A stretch of DNA of 9,114 bases from Actinomycetes bacterium. GTDB lineage: Bacteria > Actinomycetota > Actinomycetes > Actinomycetales > Microbacteriaceae. A model generated the notes under the pieces. The model did not search any database. It saw only the letters and a program-made list of their open reading frames with translations, and was not told where the DNA came from. Shown one piece after another: positions 1 through 4,863 of this stretch (within the stretch, counting starts at the first letter, position 1; each line of letters opens with the position of its first letter). The DNA is taken from positions 1 through 9,114 of the forward strand of contig JAEWDJ010000369.1 of NCBI GenBank assembly GCA_023390155.1, in the 5' to 3' direction. Position numbers and translations under genes: made by a program.

Positions 1-209
1 GCCCGCGTGCTCGTGCCCGCGGCGGCCGCCGCGGTCTTCGCCGGAGCGCGCCGCGGCGCCGTCTTCGCCGACGCCTGCGCCTCCGCGCCGTCGGCCGTGC
101 CCTCGGTCATGCTCTCCCCCGTATCCCCCGCGTCGGCGCTGCGCTCGACGGGGACGACCCGACCCTCGCGGGGGTCGCCGTCCTCCTGCTGCGCGCGCTC
201 GAAACTCAC
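1..209 (-). CDS. N-terminal part of an unidentified protein, cut by the left edge
   Basis: The minus strand is open from a GTG at 209 to the window edge, giving 69 codons of an N-terminus rich in Ala, Glu, Asp and Arg, then an Ala/Lys/Pro stretch (for example APRRAPAKTAAAAA). No signal peptide, membrane segment or enzyme motif is visible, so the function is unknown; it looks like a disordered cytoplasmic tail in front of a domain outside the window. The GTG is chosen because a TACGTT -10 box lies six bases upstream, which fits a leaderless transcript. An in-frame ATG at 110 (codon 34), preceded by GGGGGAGAG, is the alternative start. The opposite frame on the plus strand (7-282) is also open, but has no start signal and an odd composition. 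The gene is divergent from the nucleotidyltransferase, so it may belong to the same envelope locus, but that is inference only. Confidence 0.6.
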   Translation of the reverse strand, partial: MSFERAQQEDGDPREGRVVPVERSADAGDTGESMTEGTADGAEAQASAKTAPRRAPAKTAAAAAGTSTR

Positions 210-215
210 CCCGCT

Positions 216-221
216 AACGTA
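216..221 (-). promoter_or_regulatory. Candidate -10 box (TACGTT) of the left-edge gene
   Basis: On the minus strand TACGTT fits the actinobacterial TANNNT -10 consensus and ends six bases before the GTG at 209, so the message would begin at or very near the start codon. A weak -35 (CTGTCC) lies 17 bases further upstream. No good Shine-Dalgarno sequence is present. Confidence 0.4.
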
Positions 222-240
222 CCAAGCCCATCGGCCTTGG
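222..240. promoter_or_regulatory. Imperfect palindrome covering the promoter spacer, operator candidate
   Basis: CCAAG at 222-226 and CTTGG at 236-240 are inverted, and after one mismatch CC at 228-229 pairs with GG at 233-234 around a three-base centre. The palindrome starts directly next to the TACGTT box at 216-221 and fills the -10/-35 spacer of the minus-strand promoter, a place where a bound repressor would block transcription. No regulator can be assigned. Confidence 0.3.
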
Positions 241-326
241 ACAGCCCTCATGACCGATCGCGGCGCGGCGACGCGCCTCTGAAACCCCTGTGAAGAACAT
301 AACGACCCCGCAACGACATCCGTCAA

Positions 327-359
327 CCCCTGCCCCCGGACAGGGGCCGTCGGTAATCT
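327..359 (+). promoter_or_regulatory. Candidate promoter region of the nucleotidyltransferase gene with an inverted repeat
   Basis: TAATCT at 354-359 fits the -10 consensus TANNNT and would leave an untranslated leader of roughly 115-120 bases before the GTG at 484. Just upstream, CCCCTG (327-332) and CAGGGG (341-346) form a 6-bp inverted repeat where a -35 would sit; no good -35 is seen. Downstream, CTGGG (406-410) and CCCAG (420-424) form a second small inverted repeat, and TGAACC occurs twice 11 bases apart (400-405, 411-416). Either could be leader structure or a protein site. The rest of 241-480 shows no gene. Confidence 0.3.
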
Positions 360-472
360 GGTCGAGGCATGAAGGGGTGTCGATACGCGTAAGCGCAGAT
401 GAACCCTGGGTGAACCGATCCCAGTCCCGGTGCGCGGCCACGACGCCGCCTCGCCCGTCCGCGCGGATTCCA

Positions 473-477
473 AGGAG
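473..477 (+). promoter_or_regulatory. Shine-Dalgarno site (AGGAG) that fixes the GTG start at 484
   Basis: AGGAG lies six bases before the GTG at 484, an ideal spacing. It decides against the longer open frame beginning at 430, whose extra 18 residues have no family resemblance. Confidence 0.75.
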
Positions 478-483
478 AAGATT

Positions 484-1176
484 GTGACGACCCAGGTAGT
501 GATCCTCGCGGCCGGAATGGGCAGCCGGCTCGGCCGCAGCCTCCCGAAGCCGCTGACCGAGCTGAGCGACGGCCGCACGATCATGCAGCAGCAGTTCGAC
601 AACATCCACGCGGCCTTCGGCAAGGACGTCACGGTCACGATCGTCGTCGGCTACAAGCTCGAGCACATCATCGAGGCCTTCCCGGACGCGCAGTTCGTCT
701 ACAACGAGCAGTACGACCAGACCAACACCTCCAAGAGCCTGATGCGCGCCCTCCAGGCGTCCGGCCCCGGCGGCGTGCTCTGGATGAACGGCGACGTCGT
801 GTTCGACCCCGCCGTCCTGGTGCGCGCTGCCGCGACCGTGGCGCGCGACCAGACCTTCGTGACCGTCAACACCTCGTCGGTGGCCGACGAGGAGGTCAAG
901 TACACCACCGGCCCCGAAGGCTACATCCACGAGCTCTCCAAGACCGTCAAGGGCGGGCTGGGCGAGGCCGTCGGCATCAACTACATCTCGAGCGCGGACA
1001 AGGCCGCCCTGCTGCGCCAGCTGCAGCGCGTCGGCGACCAGGACTACTTCGAGCGCGGCATCGAGCTCGCGATCGAGCAGGACCGCCTCCTCGTCGAGCC
1101 GGTGGACATCTCCGACCTGTACGCCGTCGAGGTCGACTTCCAGGAGGACCTGGAGCGCGCGAATCTTTTCGTGTAG
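484..1176 (+). CDS. LicC-like (COG1213-type) nucleotidyltransferase, probably a cytidylyltransferase
   Basis: A 230-residue cytoplasmic Rossmann-type nucleotidyltransferase. The N-terminus has the pyrophosphorylase signature LAAGMGSRLGRSLPKPL with GMGSR at 11-15 and Lys22, which bind the NTP phosphates. NGD at 102-104 and EVD at 216-218 carry the two aspartates expected to hold the catalytic metal. The YNEQY..TNTSKSL stretch (73-86) and the AVEVDFQEDLERA ending match the COG1213 group, which includes choline-phosphate (LicC) and inositol-phosphate cytidylyltransferases. Such enzymes make a CDP- or NDP-activated alcohol from CTP and a phospho-alcohol; the substrate cannot be read here. A CDP-alcohol phosphotransferase 4.6 kb away would be a logical consumer of the product. 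The GTG start is set by AGGAG six bases upstream. A hairpin follows the stop, so cotranscription with the ABC genes is uncertain. A sugar nucleotidyltransferase is the main alternative. Confidence 0.9.
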   Translation: MTTQVVILAAGMGSRLGRSLPKPLTELSDGRTIMQQQFDNIHAAFGKDVTVTIVVGYKLEHIIEAFPDAQFVYNEQYDQTNTSKSLMRALQASGPGGVLWMNGDVVFDPAVLVRAAATVARDQTFVTVNTSSVADEEVKYTTGPEGYIHELSKTVKGGLGEAVGINYISSADKAALLRQLQRVGDQDYFERGIELAIEQDRLLVEPVDISDLYAVEVDFQEDLERANLFV

Positions 1177-1181
1177 TCGTC

Positions 1182-1204
1182 GCTGCGTGAACGCCTCACG
1201 CAGC
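1182..1204 (+). terminator. Perfect 9-bp hairpin after the nucleotidyltransferase gene
   Basis: GCTGCGTGA (1182-1190) and TCACGCAGC (1196-1204) pair perfectly around a five-base loop, six bases after the TAG at 1174-1176. The tail TTCGATC is only slightly T-rich, so this may be a partial terminator or attenuator within the locus. It lies directly upstream of the permease promoter candidate and could also be a protein-binding site. Confidence 0.5.
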
Positions 1205-1213
1205 TTCGATCAA

Positions 1214-1219
1214 TACGAT
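1214..1219 (+). promoter_or_regulatory. Candidate -10 box (TACGAT) of the ABC transporter genes
   Basis: TACGAT fits TANNNT and ends eight bases before the GTG at 1228, as expected for leaderless transcription. No Shine-Dalgarno sequence of normal strength precedes this GTG. A convincing -35 is not seen; the 9-bp hairpin covers that region. Confidence 0.4.
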
Positions 1220-1227
1220 GGGTACTC

Positions 1228-2115
1228 GTGACCAGTTCTTCGCTTGAGGTGCGCCCTGCGCAGCGGACGCGATTCGCGCGATACCGGCACTCCCTCTGGC
1301 TGCTGACCAAGCGCGACCTCCGCGTCCGCTACTCCACCAGCGCCCTGGGCTACCTGTGGTCCATCCTCGATCCGCTCGTCATGAGCGCGATCTATTGGTT
1401 CGTCTTCACCGTCATCTTCCACCGCGGTGTCGGCGAGGACCCGTACATCGTCTTCCTGCTGGCGGCCCTGCTGCCCTGGATGTGGTTCAACGGCGCCGTG
1501 TCGGACAGCACGCGCGCGTTCCTGCGCGAGTCCAAGCTGATCCGCTCGACGATGATCCCGCGCTCGATCTGGGTGAACCGGATCGTGGCCTCCAAGGGCC
1601 TGGAGTTCCTGCTCTCGCTGCCCGTGCTCGCGGTCTTCGCGATCGCGACGGGCGCGAAGGTGAACATCGACATCCTGCTGTTCCCGCTCGCGGTCGTCAT
1701 CCAGACGGTGCTGACGGTCGGCGTCGGTCTGCTGATCGCCCCGCTCGTCGTGCTCTTCCGCGACCTGGAGCGCGTGGTGAAGCTCGCCCTGCGGTTCCTC
1801 TTCTATGCGTCTCCGATCATCTACAGCGCACGCGACCTCCCGGGCGGCTGCGGCAACGTGACCGTCGCCGCGAAGGAGTGCGCGGCGTACCTCGCGAAGC
1901 ACCCGGGGGCCGAGGCGGACACGCTGTTCTCGCTGCACTTCTGGTCGGCGTTCAATCCGCTGACGGGCATCTTCAGCCTCTACCGGGCGACCTTCTTCGC
2001 CGAGGAGCTCGACTGGTTCCTGGTGGGCGTGAGCGCGGCGATGTCGCTGCTGATCCTGCTGGTCGGCTGGCTGGTGTTCAAGCGCTACGAGCGCGACGTG
2101 CTGAAGGAGATCTGA
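1228..2115 (+). CDS. ABC-2 type polysaccharide exporter permease (TagG/Wzm-like)
   Basis: A 295-residue integral membrane protein with the layout of ABC-2 permeases that export teichoic acids, O-antigens and capsules: a cytoplasmic N-terminus with an amphipathic stretch (LTKRDLRVRYSTSALGYLW, 26-44), about six membrane segments (near 47-65, 72-91, 126-142, 149-174, 186-200 and 264-284), the LFRDL motif at 176-180 and YASPIIYS at 193-200. The C-terminus (KRYERDVLKEI) is the usual charged cytoplasmic tail. Between the last two helices is a loop of about 40 residues with Cys208 and Cys218, longer than I would expect for this family and probably outside the cell. The GTG start has no clear ribosome site but a TACGAT box eight bases upstream. 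The stop is followed at once by the GTG of the ATPase gene, so the two subunits are surely co-expressed. The exported substrate is unknown; the surrounding enzymes suggest a lipid-linked phosphoglycan. Confidence 0.92.
   Translation: MTSSSLEVRPAQRTRFARYRHSLWLLTKRDLRVRYSTSALGYLWSILDPLVMSAIYWFVFTVIFHRGVGEDPYIVFLLAALLPWMWFNGAVSDSTRAFLRESKLIRSTMIPRSIWVNRIVASKGLEFLLSLPVLAVFAIATGAKVNIDILLFPLAVVIQTVLTVGVGLLIAPLVVLFRDLERVVKLALRFLFYASPIIYSARDLPGGCGNVTVAAKECAAYLAKHPGAEADTLFSLHFWSAFNPLTGIFSLYRATFFAEELDWFLVGVSAAMSLLILLVGWLVFKRYERDVLKEI
2104..2109 (+). promoter_or_regulatory. Shine-Dalgarno site (AAGGAG) for the ATPase gene, inside the permease gene
   Basis: AAGGAG within the last codons of the permease gene lies six bases before the GTG at 2116. 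It fixes that start and suggests coupled translation of the two transporter subunits. Confidence 0.8.
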
Positions 2116-2850
2116 GTGGCCGCGGTCATCGACGTCAACGGTCTCGGCGTGCGCTTCCGCCGCAACCGCGGCGCACGCCGGTCGTTCAAGGACCTCTTCG
2201 CGGGGCGCAAACGTCGCGCCCGTCCGGACGACTTCTGGCCGCTGCGGCACGTCTCGTTCCGGGTCGAGGCCGGCGAGGCCATCGGAGTGGTCGGACGCAA
2301 CGGACAGGGCAAGTCGACGCTGCTGAAGCTCGTCGCCGGGGTGCTGCTGCCCGACGAGGGCACGGTGCGCGTGCACGAGGGCGTCGCTCCCCTCATCGAG
2401 ATCACGGGCGGGTTCGTCGACGACCTCACGGTGCGCGACAACGTCTACCTCACCGCGGGCCTGCACGGCATGACGCGGGCGCAGATCGACTCCCGCTTCG
2501 ACGAGATCATCGGCTTCGCCGAGATCGGCGACTTCGTGGACACGCCCTACAAGCACCTCTCGAGCGGCATGAAGGTGCGGATCGCGTTCTCCGTCATCTC
2601 GCAGCTGGAGGAACCGGTGCTGCTGGTGGACGAGGTCCTCGCGGTCGGCGACCGGGGGTTCCGCGAGAAGTGCTACCGCCGGATCGAGGAGCTGCTCGCC
2701 GGCGGCCGGACCCTGTTCTTCGTCTCGCACAACGAGAAGGACCTCCGCCGGTTCTGCAGCCGCGGGCTCTACCTCGACAAGGGCGGACTGGTGCTGGACG
2801 GGCCGATCTCGGACGTTCTCGACCTCTATAACAAAGACTACGGAAGCTAG
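2116..2850 (+). CDS. ABC transporter ATPase of a polysaccharide exporter (TagH/Wzt-like)
   Basis: A 244-residue cytoplasmic ATP-binding subunit that powers the permease encoded just before it. Visible motifs are Walker A GRNGQGKST (60-68), the Q-loop region around LIEITGGF (93-100), the signature LSSGMKVR (148-155), Walker B PVLLVDE (167-173) with the catalytic Glu173, the D-loop AVGD (176-179) and the switch His205. LSSGMK and VDEVLAVGD are characteristic of the TagH/RfbB/Wzt exporter branch. The charged stretch before Walker A (about 11-40, with ARRSFKDLFAGRKRRARPDDFWPL) is also usual there. The protein ends soon after the nucleotide-binding domain, so it lacks the C-terminal substrate-recognition domain of long Wzt proteins; that suggests no chain-end recognition by the ATPase. 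It starts at a GTG directly after the permease stop. No strong terminator follows; a short TCCC/GGGA inverted repeat at 2856-2868 is weak. Confidence 0.94.
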   Translation: MAAVIDVNGLGVRFRRNRGARRSFKDLFAGRKRRARPDDFWPLRHVSFRVEAGEAIGVVGRNGQGKSTLLKLVAGVLLPDEGTVRVHEGVAPLIEITGGFVDDLTVRDNVYLTAGLHGMTRAQIDSRFDEIIGFAEIGDFVDTPYKHLSSGMKVRIAFSVISQLEEPVLLVDEVLAVGDRGFREKCYRRIEELLAGGRTLFFVSHNEKDLRRFCSRGLYLDKGGLVLDGPISDVLDLYNKDYGS

Positions 2851-2976
2851 CGAAATCCCTGATCGGGAGCTGTTTACGGAGAGGCATCGAACTCTCCACA
2901 GAAAGAATTCCGGCGAGTTGTCCCCAGATGATGCTTATCTGCCCGATTCGGGGCCGGGAGCGTCGGACGGGGTGGC

Positions 2977-2982
2977 TACCGT
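2977..2982 (+). promoter_or_regulatory. Candidate -10 box (TACCGT) of the small hypothetical gene
   Basis: TACCGT fits TANNNT and ends seven bases before the ATG at 2990, with no Shine-Dalgarno sequence between them, as in leaderless actinobacterial genes. No clear -35 is present. The remaining spacer after the ATPase gene (2851-2976) shows no other gene. Confidence 0.4.
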
Positions 2983-2989
2983 CGTGGGC

Positions 2990-3307
2990 ATGAGACACCT
3001 ACGAAATCTCCGCAGTCCCCGTCCGCAGCCCGCGCCCCGTCGCCTCGCCTACCGGGTGCCCTGGCGCGTGGACCGCAGCGCGGCGCCCCACTACCGCCTG
3101 GTCAACACGAGCCGGGAGGTGCTCACGGGCGTGAGCGTCAGCGTCGCCGGGAGGTCGACGCTGACCGTGAGCGCGCCGGCCTCCGTGCGCCCCGGCGAGT
3201 CGGTGCGGGCCAGCCTCGGCGGAGGGGATCCCGCGCGGGACACCCTCCTGGTCGTCCGCTGGTTCCCGCCCGACGGCCGCGAGTACCTCTGGCAGATCGC
3301 GTTCTGA
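2990..3307 (+). CDS. Small hypothetical protein, probably one beta-sandwich domain
   Basis: A 105-residue protein I do not recognise. The first 25 residues are Arg/Pro-rich (MRHLRNLRSPRPQPAPRRLA) with no signal peptide or membrane segment. The rest alternates hydrophobic strands with turns: HYRLVNTS, TGVSVSV, STLTVSA, VRPGESVRASL, TLLVVRWF and EYLWQIAF, ending exactly on a hydrophobic strand. The N-terminal NTS..VLTGV step and the PGESV turn resemble immunoglobulin-like or CARDB-like folds, but this is only a resemblance. The ATG at 2990 is chosen for its TACCGT box seven bases upstream; the frame is open further up to 2918 but that part reads like non-coding sequence. It ends in a strong shared terminator facing the XRE gene, so it is probably a single-gene transcript. 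Nothing ties it to the exporter upstream. Confidence 0.7.
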   Translation: MRHLRNLRSPRPQPAPRRLAYRVPWRVDRSAAPHYRLVNTSREVLTGVSVSVAGRSTLTVSAPASVRPGESVRASLGGGDPARDTLLVVRWFPPDGREYLWQIAF

Positions 3308-3313
3308 CGCGGT

Positions 3314-3350
3314 GGGCGGTGCGGCGGCGGGCACGGGCCCCGCACCGCCC
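3314..3350. terminator. Strong bidirectional hairpin between convergent genes
   Basis: GGGCGGTGCGG (3314-3324) and CCGCACCGCCC (3340-3350) form a perfect 11-bp stem with a 15-base G+C-rich loop. It fills most of the 57-base gap between the stop of the small hypothetical gene at 3307 and the stop of the XRE regulator at 3365. Neither side has a T-run, as is common in high-GC actinobacteria. Confidence 0.7.
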
Positions 3351-3364
3351 CCGCTGGCGCGAGA

Positions 3365-3667
3365 TCAGCGCCGGGCCTGCTCCCGGGCGCGGATGAACTC
3401 GGCAGCCGGGAGCACCGTCAGTTCCTCGGGCAGATGCTCGATCGTGATGCCGTCGGTCAGGGAGGCGAGATCATGCCCGAGCACGCTGGCGATGCGCAGC
3501 ACGGTGAGGAAGCTCGGGTTCGCGGTGCCGCGCTCGATCTTGCCGAAGTTGGTGACGTGCATCTGGGCGAGTTCGGCGACGGCCTCCTGACTGAGGCCGA
3601 GAGCGACGCGCGCGCTCTTGATCCGGTCTCCGAAGATGCGAGCGGCCGGCGAGAGTGGTTCGATCAT
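3365..3667 (-). CDS. XRE-family helix-turn-helix regulator, 100 residues
   Basis: A small DNA-binding protein with one HTH_3/Cro-CI-type domain at about residues 11-68: the first helices in IFGDRIKSARVALGLSQEAVAELA, the recognition helix around HVTNFGKIERG, and SFLTVLRIASVLG closing the fold. The GLSQEAVAELA and KIERG..NPS steps are standard for the family. The tail (LTDGITIEHLPEELTVLPAAEFIRAREQARR) is a short extension without a known ligand or toxin domain. The ATG at 3667 is taken because the fold starts just after it; the frame is open to a GTG at 3781, but that part has no family resemblance and would overlap the divergent promoter. A weak -10-like TAGTAA lies seven bases upstream. It is divergent from the EcsC-like gene at 3810, with an inverted repeat between them, so it probably regulates itself, that gene, or both. 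Confidence 0.88.
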   Translation of the reverse strand: MIEPLSPAARIFGDRIKSARVALGLSQEAVAELAQMHVTNFGKIERGTANPSFLTVLRIASVLGHDLASLTDGITIEHLPEELTVLPAAEFIRAREQARR

Positions 3668-3674
3668 TCCCCCA

Positions 3675-3680
3675 TTACTA
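3675..3680 (-). promoter_or_regulatory. Possible -10 box (TAGTAA) of the XRE regulator gene
   Basis: On the minus strand TAGTAA, one base off TANNNT, ends seven bases before the ATG at 3667. TGGTTC 17 bases upstream is a poor -35. GGGGGA right before the ATG is too close to be a normal ribosome site. Confidence 0.25.
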
Positions 3681-3749
3681 GTCAGACGCCGGGCGCAGAA
3701 CCAGAGCGCGACGGCCTCCACAGCACTCGCCTCGGTCCGAAAAGGTTCT

Positions 3750-3763
3750 AAACACAAGTGTTT
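3750..3763. promoter_or_regulatory. Inverted repeat AAACAC-AA-GTGTTT, operator candidate
   Basis: Two perfect 6-bp arms around a two-base centre stand out in a 142-base A+T-richer gap between the divergent XRE and EcsC-like genes. The site ends ten bases before the -35 of the 3810 gene. A 14-bp two-fold symmetric site is the usual size for a dimeric XRE regulator, so the product of 3365-3667 is the natural candidate to bind it. Binding is inferred. Confidence 0.5.
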
Positions 3764-3773
3764 CCGCAACCCC

Positions 3774-3801
3774 TTGGCCACTCAGCTCCAGCGCATACAC
3801 T
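3774..3801 (+). promoter_or_regulatory. Promoter of the EcsC-like gene (TTGGCC - 16 - TACACT)
   Basis: TTGGCC at 3774-3779 and TACACT at 3796-3801 are separated by 16 bases, a plausible sigma-70-type pair. The -10 ends eight bases before the ATG at 3810, so the message would be leaderless or nearly so. This is the best -35/-10 pair in the window. Confidence 0.55.
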
Positions 3802-3809
3802 CTGACGAG

Positions 3810-4844
3810 ATGGCCAAGAAGCAGCAACCCTACGTGTCCGTGACCGGCGGACCCCCGCGCGGCGGGGACACCCCTCGACTCGTCGACGCCACGCTGGACC
3901 GCTTCCTCGGCATCCAGCGCCCCGCCGTCCTCGCGCACCTGCGCTCCCTCCGCCGCCGCCACCCCGACGCCACGGGGCCCGAGCTGGCCGCGATCCTGGA
4001 GCGCCGTTACCTGGCGGCGGTGACGACGGGCGGCGCCGCCGTCGGAGCGACCGCGGTCATCCCGGCCATCGGCACCGGCATCACCCTCGCCCTCTCCGGG
4101 CTCGAGACCGCCGGCTTCCTGGAGGCGACCGCCCTGTACGCGCAGTCCCTCAGCGAACTGCACGGCATCGCCGTCGACGACCCGCAGCGGGCGCGCGCCC
4201 TCGTGCTCACGATGATGCTCGGCAAGGAGGGGTCGGACCTCGTCCGCCAGCTGGCCGGTCAGCTCGGCGGCGGCAGTGTCACCCGCACCGCGTACTGGGG
4301 CGAGCTCGTCACCTCGACGCTGCCGTCGATGGTCGTCGGCCCCCTGGTCGACCGCCTGAAGAGCGTGTTCCTGCGGCAGTTCGCCGTGCGCGGCGGCGCG
4401 AGCATCGTGGCCCGCGCCATCCCGTTCGGCGTGGGAGCCGTCATCGGCGGCACGGGCAACAACATCCTGGGCCGCCGTGTGGTGCAGAATTCGCGCCTGG
4501 CGTTCGGGGCCGCCCCGATCACCGTGCCGGAGGTGCTGACCCCCGCCGACGGGCCGGGACCGGTGCTGCGCCTCGGGCGCGCCACCGGCACCCGCGTGGT
4601 GCGGGTGGGGACGATCATCGGCGGGGCGATCCCCCGGCGTCGCGGTCGTCGGGCCGGCGGGGAGGCTGTGGAGACCGTGGAGGGCCCGGAGAGAGTGGAA
4701 GCCGGGTGGACCGCGCCGGATGCACGCAACGCGGCGGCGGAGATCGAGGGCCCGGCGGAGAGCGCGGGCCCTGCGGAGAACGCGGGCCCTGCGGAGAACG
4801 CGGGCCCTGCGGCGAGCGCGGGAACCGAGAACCCCGACCGCTGA
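3810..4844 (+). CDS. EcsC-like membrane-associated protein with a C-terminal hexapeptide repeat
   Basis: A 344-residue protein resembling hypothetical actinobacterial proteins with an EcsC-type layout; its biochemical role is unknown. After a polar start and a helical stretch (about 25-68) comes a Gly/Ala-rich hydrophobic hairpin (about 70-98, GGAAVGATAVIPAIGTGITL), then GLETAGFLEATALYAQSLSELHGIAV with an embedded Glu-rich face, and a second glycine-rich segment (about 196-222) with IPFGVGAVIGGTGNN. The pairing of IPxIG and IPFGVGAVIG segments around helices is what suggests EcsC; I could not confirm it. Residues 275-344 are Arg-rich, then acidic and disordered, with four copies of a GPAEN/S-type hexapeptide at 313-336. 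The ATG at 3810 is set by the promoter eight bases upstream. It is divergent from the XRE gene and ends 19 bases from the convergent glycosyltransferase, so it is probably monocistronic. Confidence 0.8.
   Translation: MAKKQQPYVSVTGGPPRGGDTPRLVDATLDRFLGIQRPAVLAHLRSLRRRHPDATGPELAAILERRYLAAVTTGGAAVGATAVIPAIGTGITLALSGLETAGFLEATALYAQSLSELHGIAVDDPQRARALVLTMMLGKEGSDLVRQLAGQLGGGSVTRTAYWGELVTSTLPSMVVGPLVDRLKSVFLRQFAVRGGASIVARAIPFGVGAVIGGTGNNILGRRVVQNSRLAFGAAPITVPEVLTPADGPGPVLRLGRATGTRVVRVGTIIGGAIPRRRGRRAGGEAVETVEGPERVEAGWTAPDARNAAAEIEGPAESAGPAENAGPAENAGPAASAGTENPDR
4746..4817 (+). repeat. Four tandem 18-base units inside the 3810-4844 gene
   Basis: Units start at 4746, 4764, 4782 and 4800. The second and third are identical (GCGGGCCCTGCGGAGAAC); the first and fourth differ at a few positions. 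In frame they encode EGPAES, AGPAEN, AGPAEN, AGPAAS. The unit length is a multiple of three, so copy changes would alter tail length without a frameshift. Each unit contains the palindrome GGGCCC. Confidence 0.85.
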
Positions 4845-4847
4845 CGG

Positions 4848-4860
4848 GCGCCGCGGGCGC
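4848..4860. terminator. Short hairpin between convergent genes, weak terminator candidate
   Basis: GCGCC (4848-4852) and GGCGC (4856-4860) pair around a three-base loop in the 19-base gap between the stops at 4844 and 4864. A 5-bp stem without a T-run is weak and may be chance in this composition. Confidence 0.2.
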
Positions 4861-4863
4861 GGC

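Noticed and set aside
7..282. Plus-strand frame at the left edge encoding an Ala/Ser/Pro-rich peptide
   Set aside because: It shares wobble positions with the minus-strand frame, so composition alone does not decide, but it lacks start signals and runs through the minus-strand promoter; the minus-strand frame begins at a well-placed GTG.
1210..2730. Long open frame on the minus strand across both ABC transporter genes
   Set aside because: Its product is Arg/Asp/Glu/His-rich without any family motif, while the plus strand carries two genes with complete ABC transporter motifs; the open frame is a by-product of high third-position G+C.
1356..2831. Long plus-strand frame overlapping the permease and ATPase genes
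   Set aside because: Arg/Gly/Pro-rich product without motifs, out of frame with two clearly real genes.
2856..2868. TCCC/GGGA inverted repeat after the ATPase gene as a terminator
   Set aside because: Only a 4-bp stem with a five-base loop; too weak to call.
2918..2941. TTGTCC and TATCTG as a promoter pair before the small hypothetical gene
   Set aside because: The spacer is only 12 bases, too short for a sigma-70-type promoter.
3668..3781. N-terminal extension of the XRE regulator to a GTG at 3781
   Set aside because: The added residues have no family resemblance and would cover the inverted repeat and the -35 of the divergent gene.
4746..4817. Repeat array that might be a CRISPR or non-coding repeat
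   Set aside because: Units are directly adjacent with no spacers, are 18 bases long and stay in frame within a clear gene.
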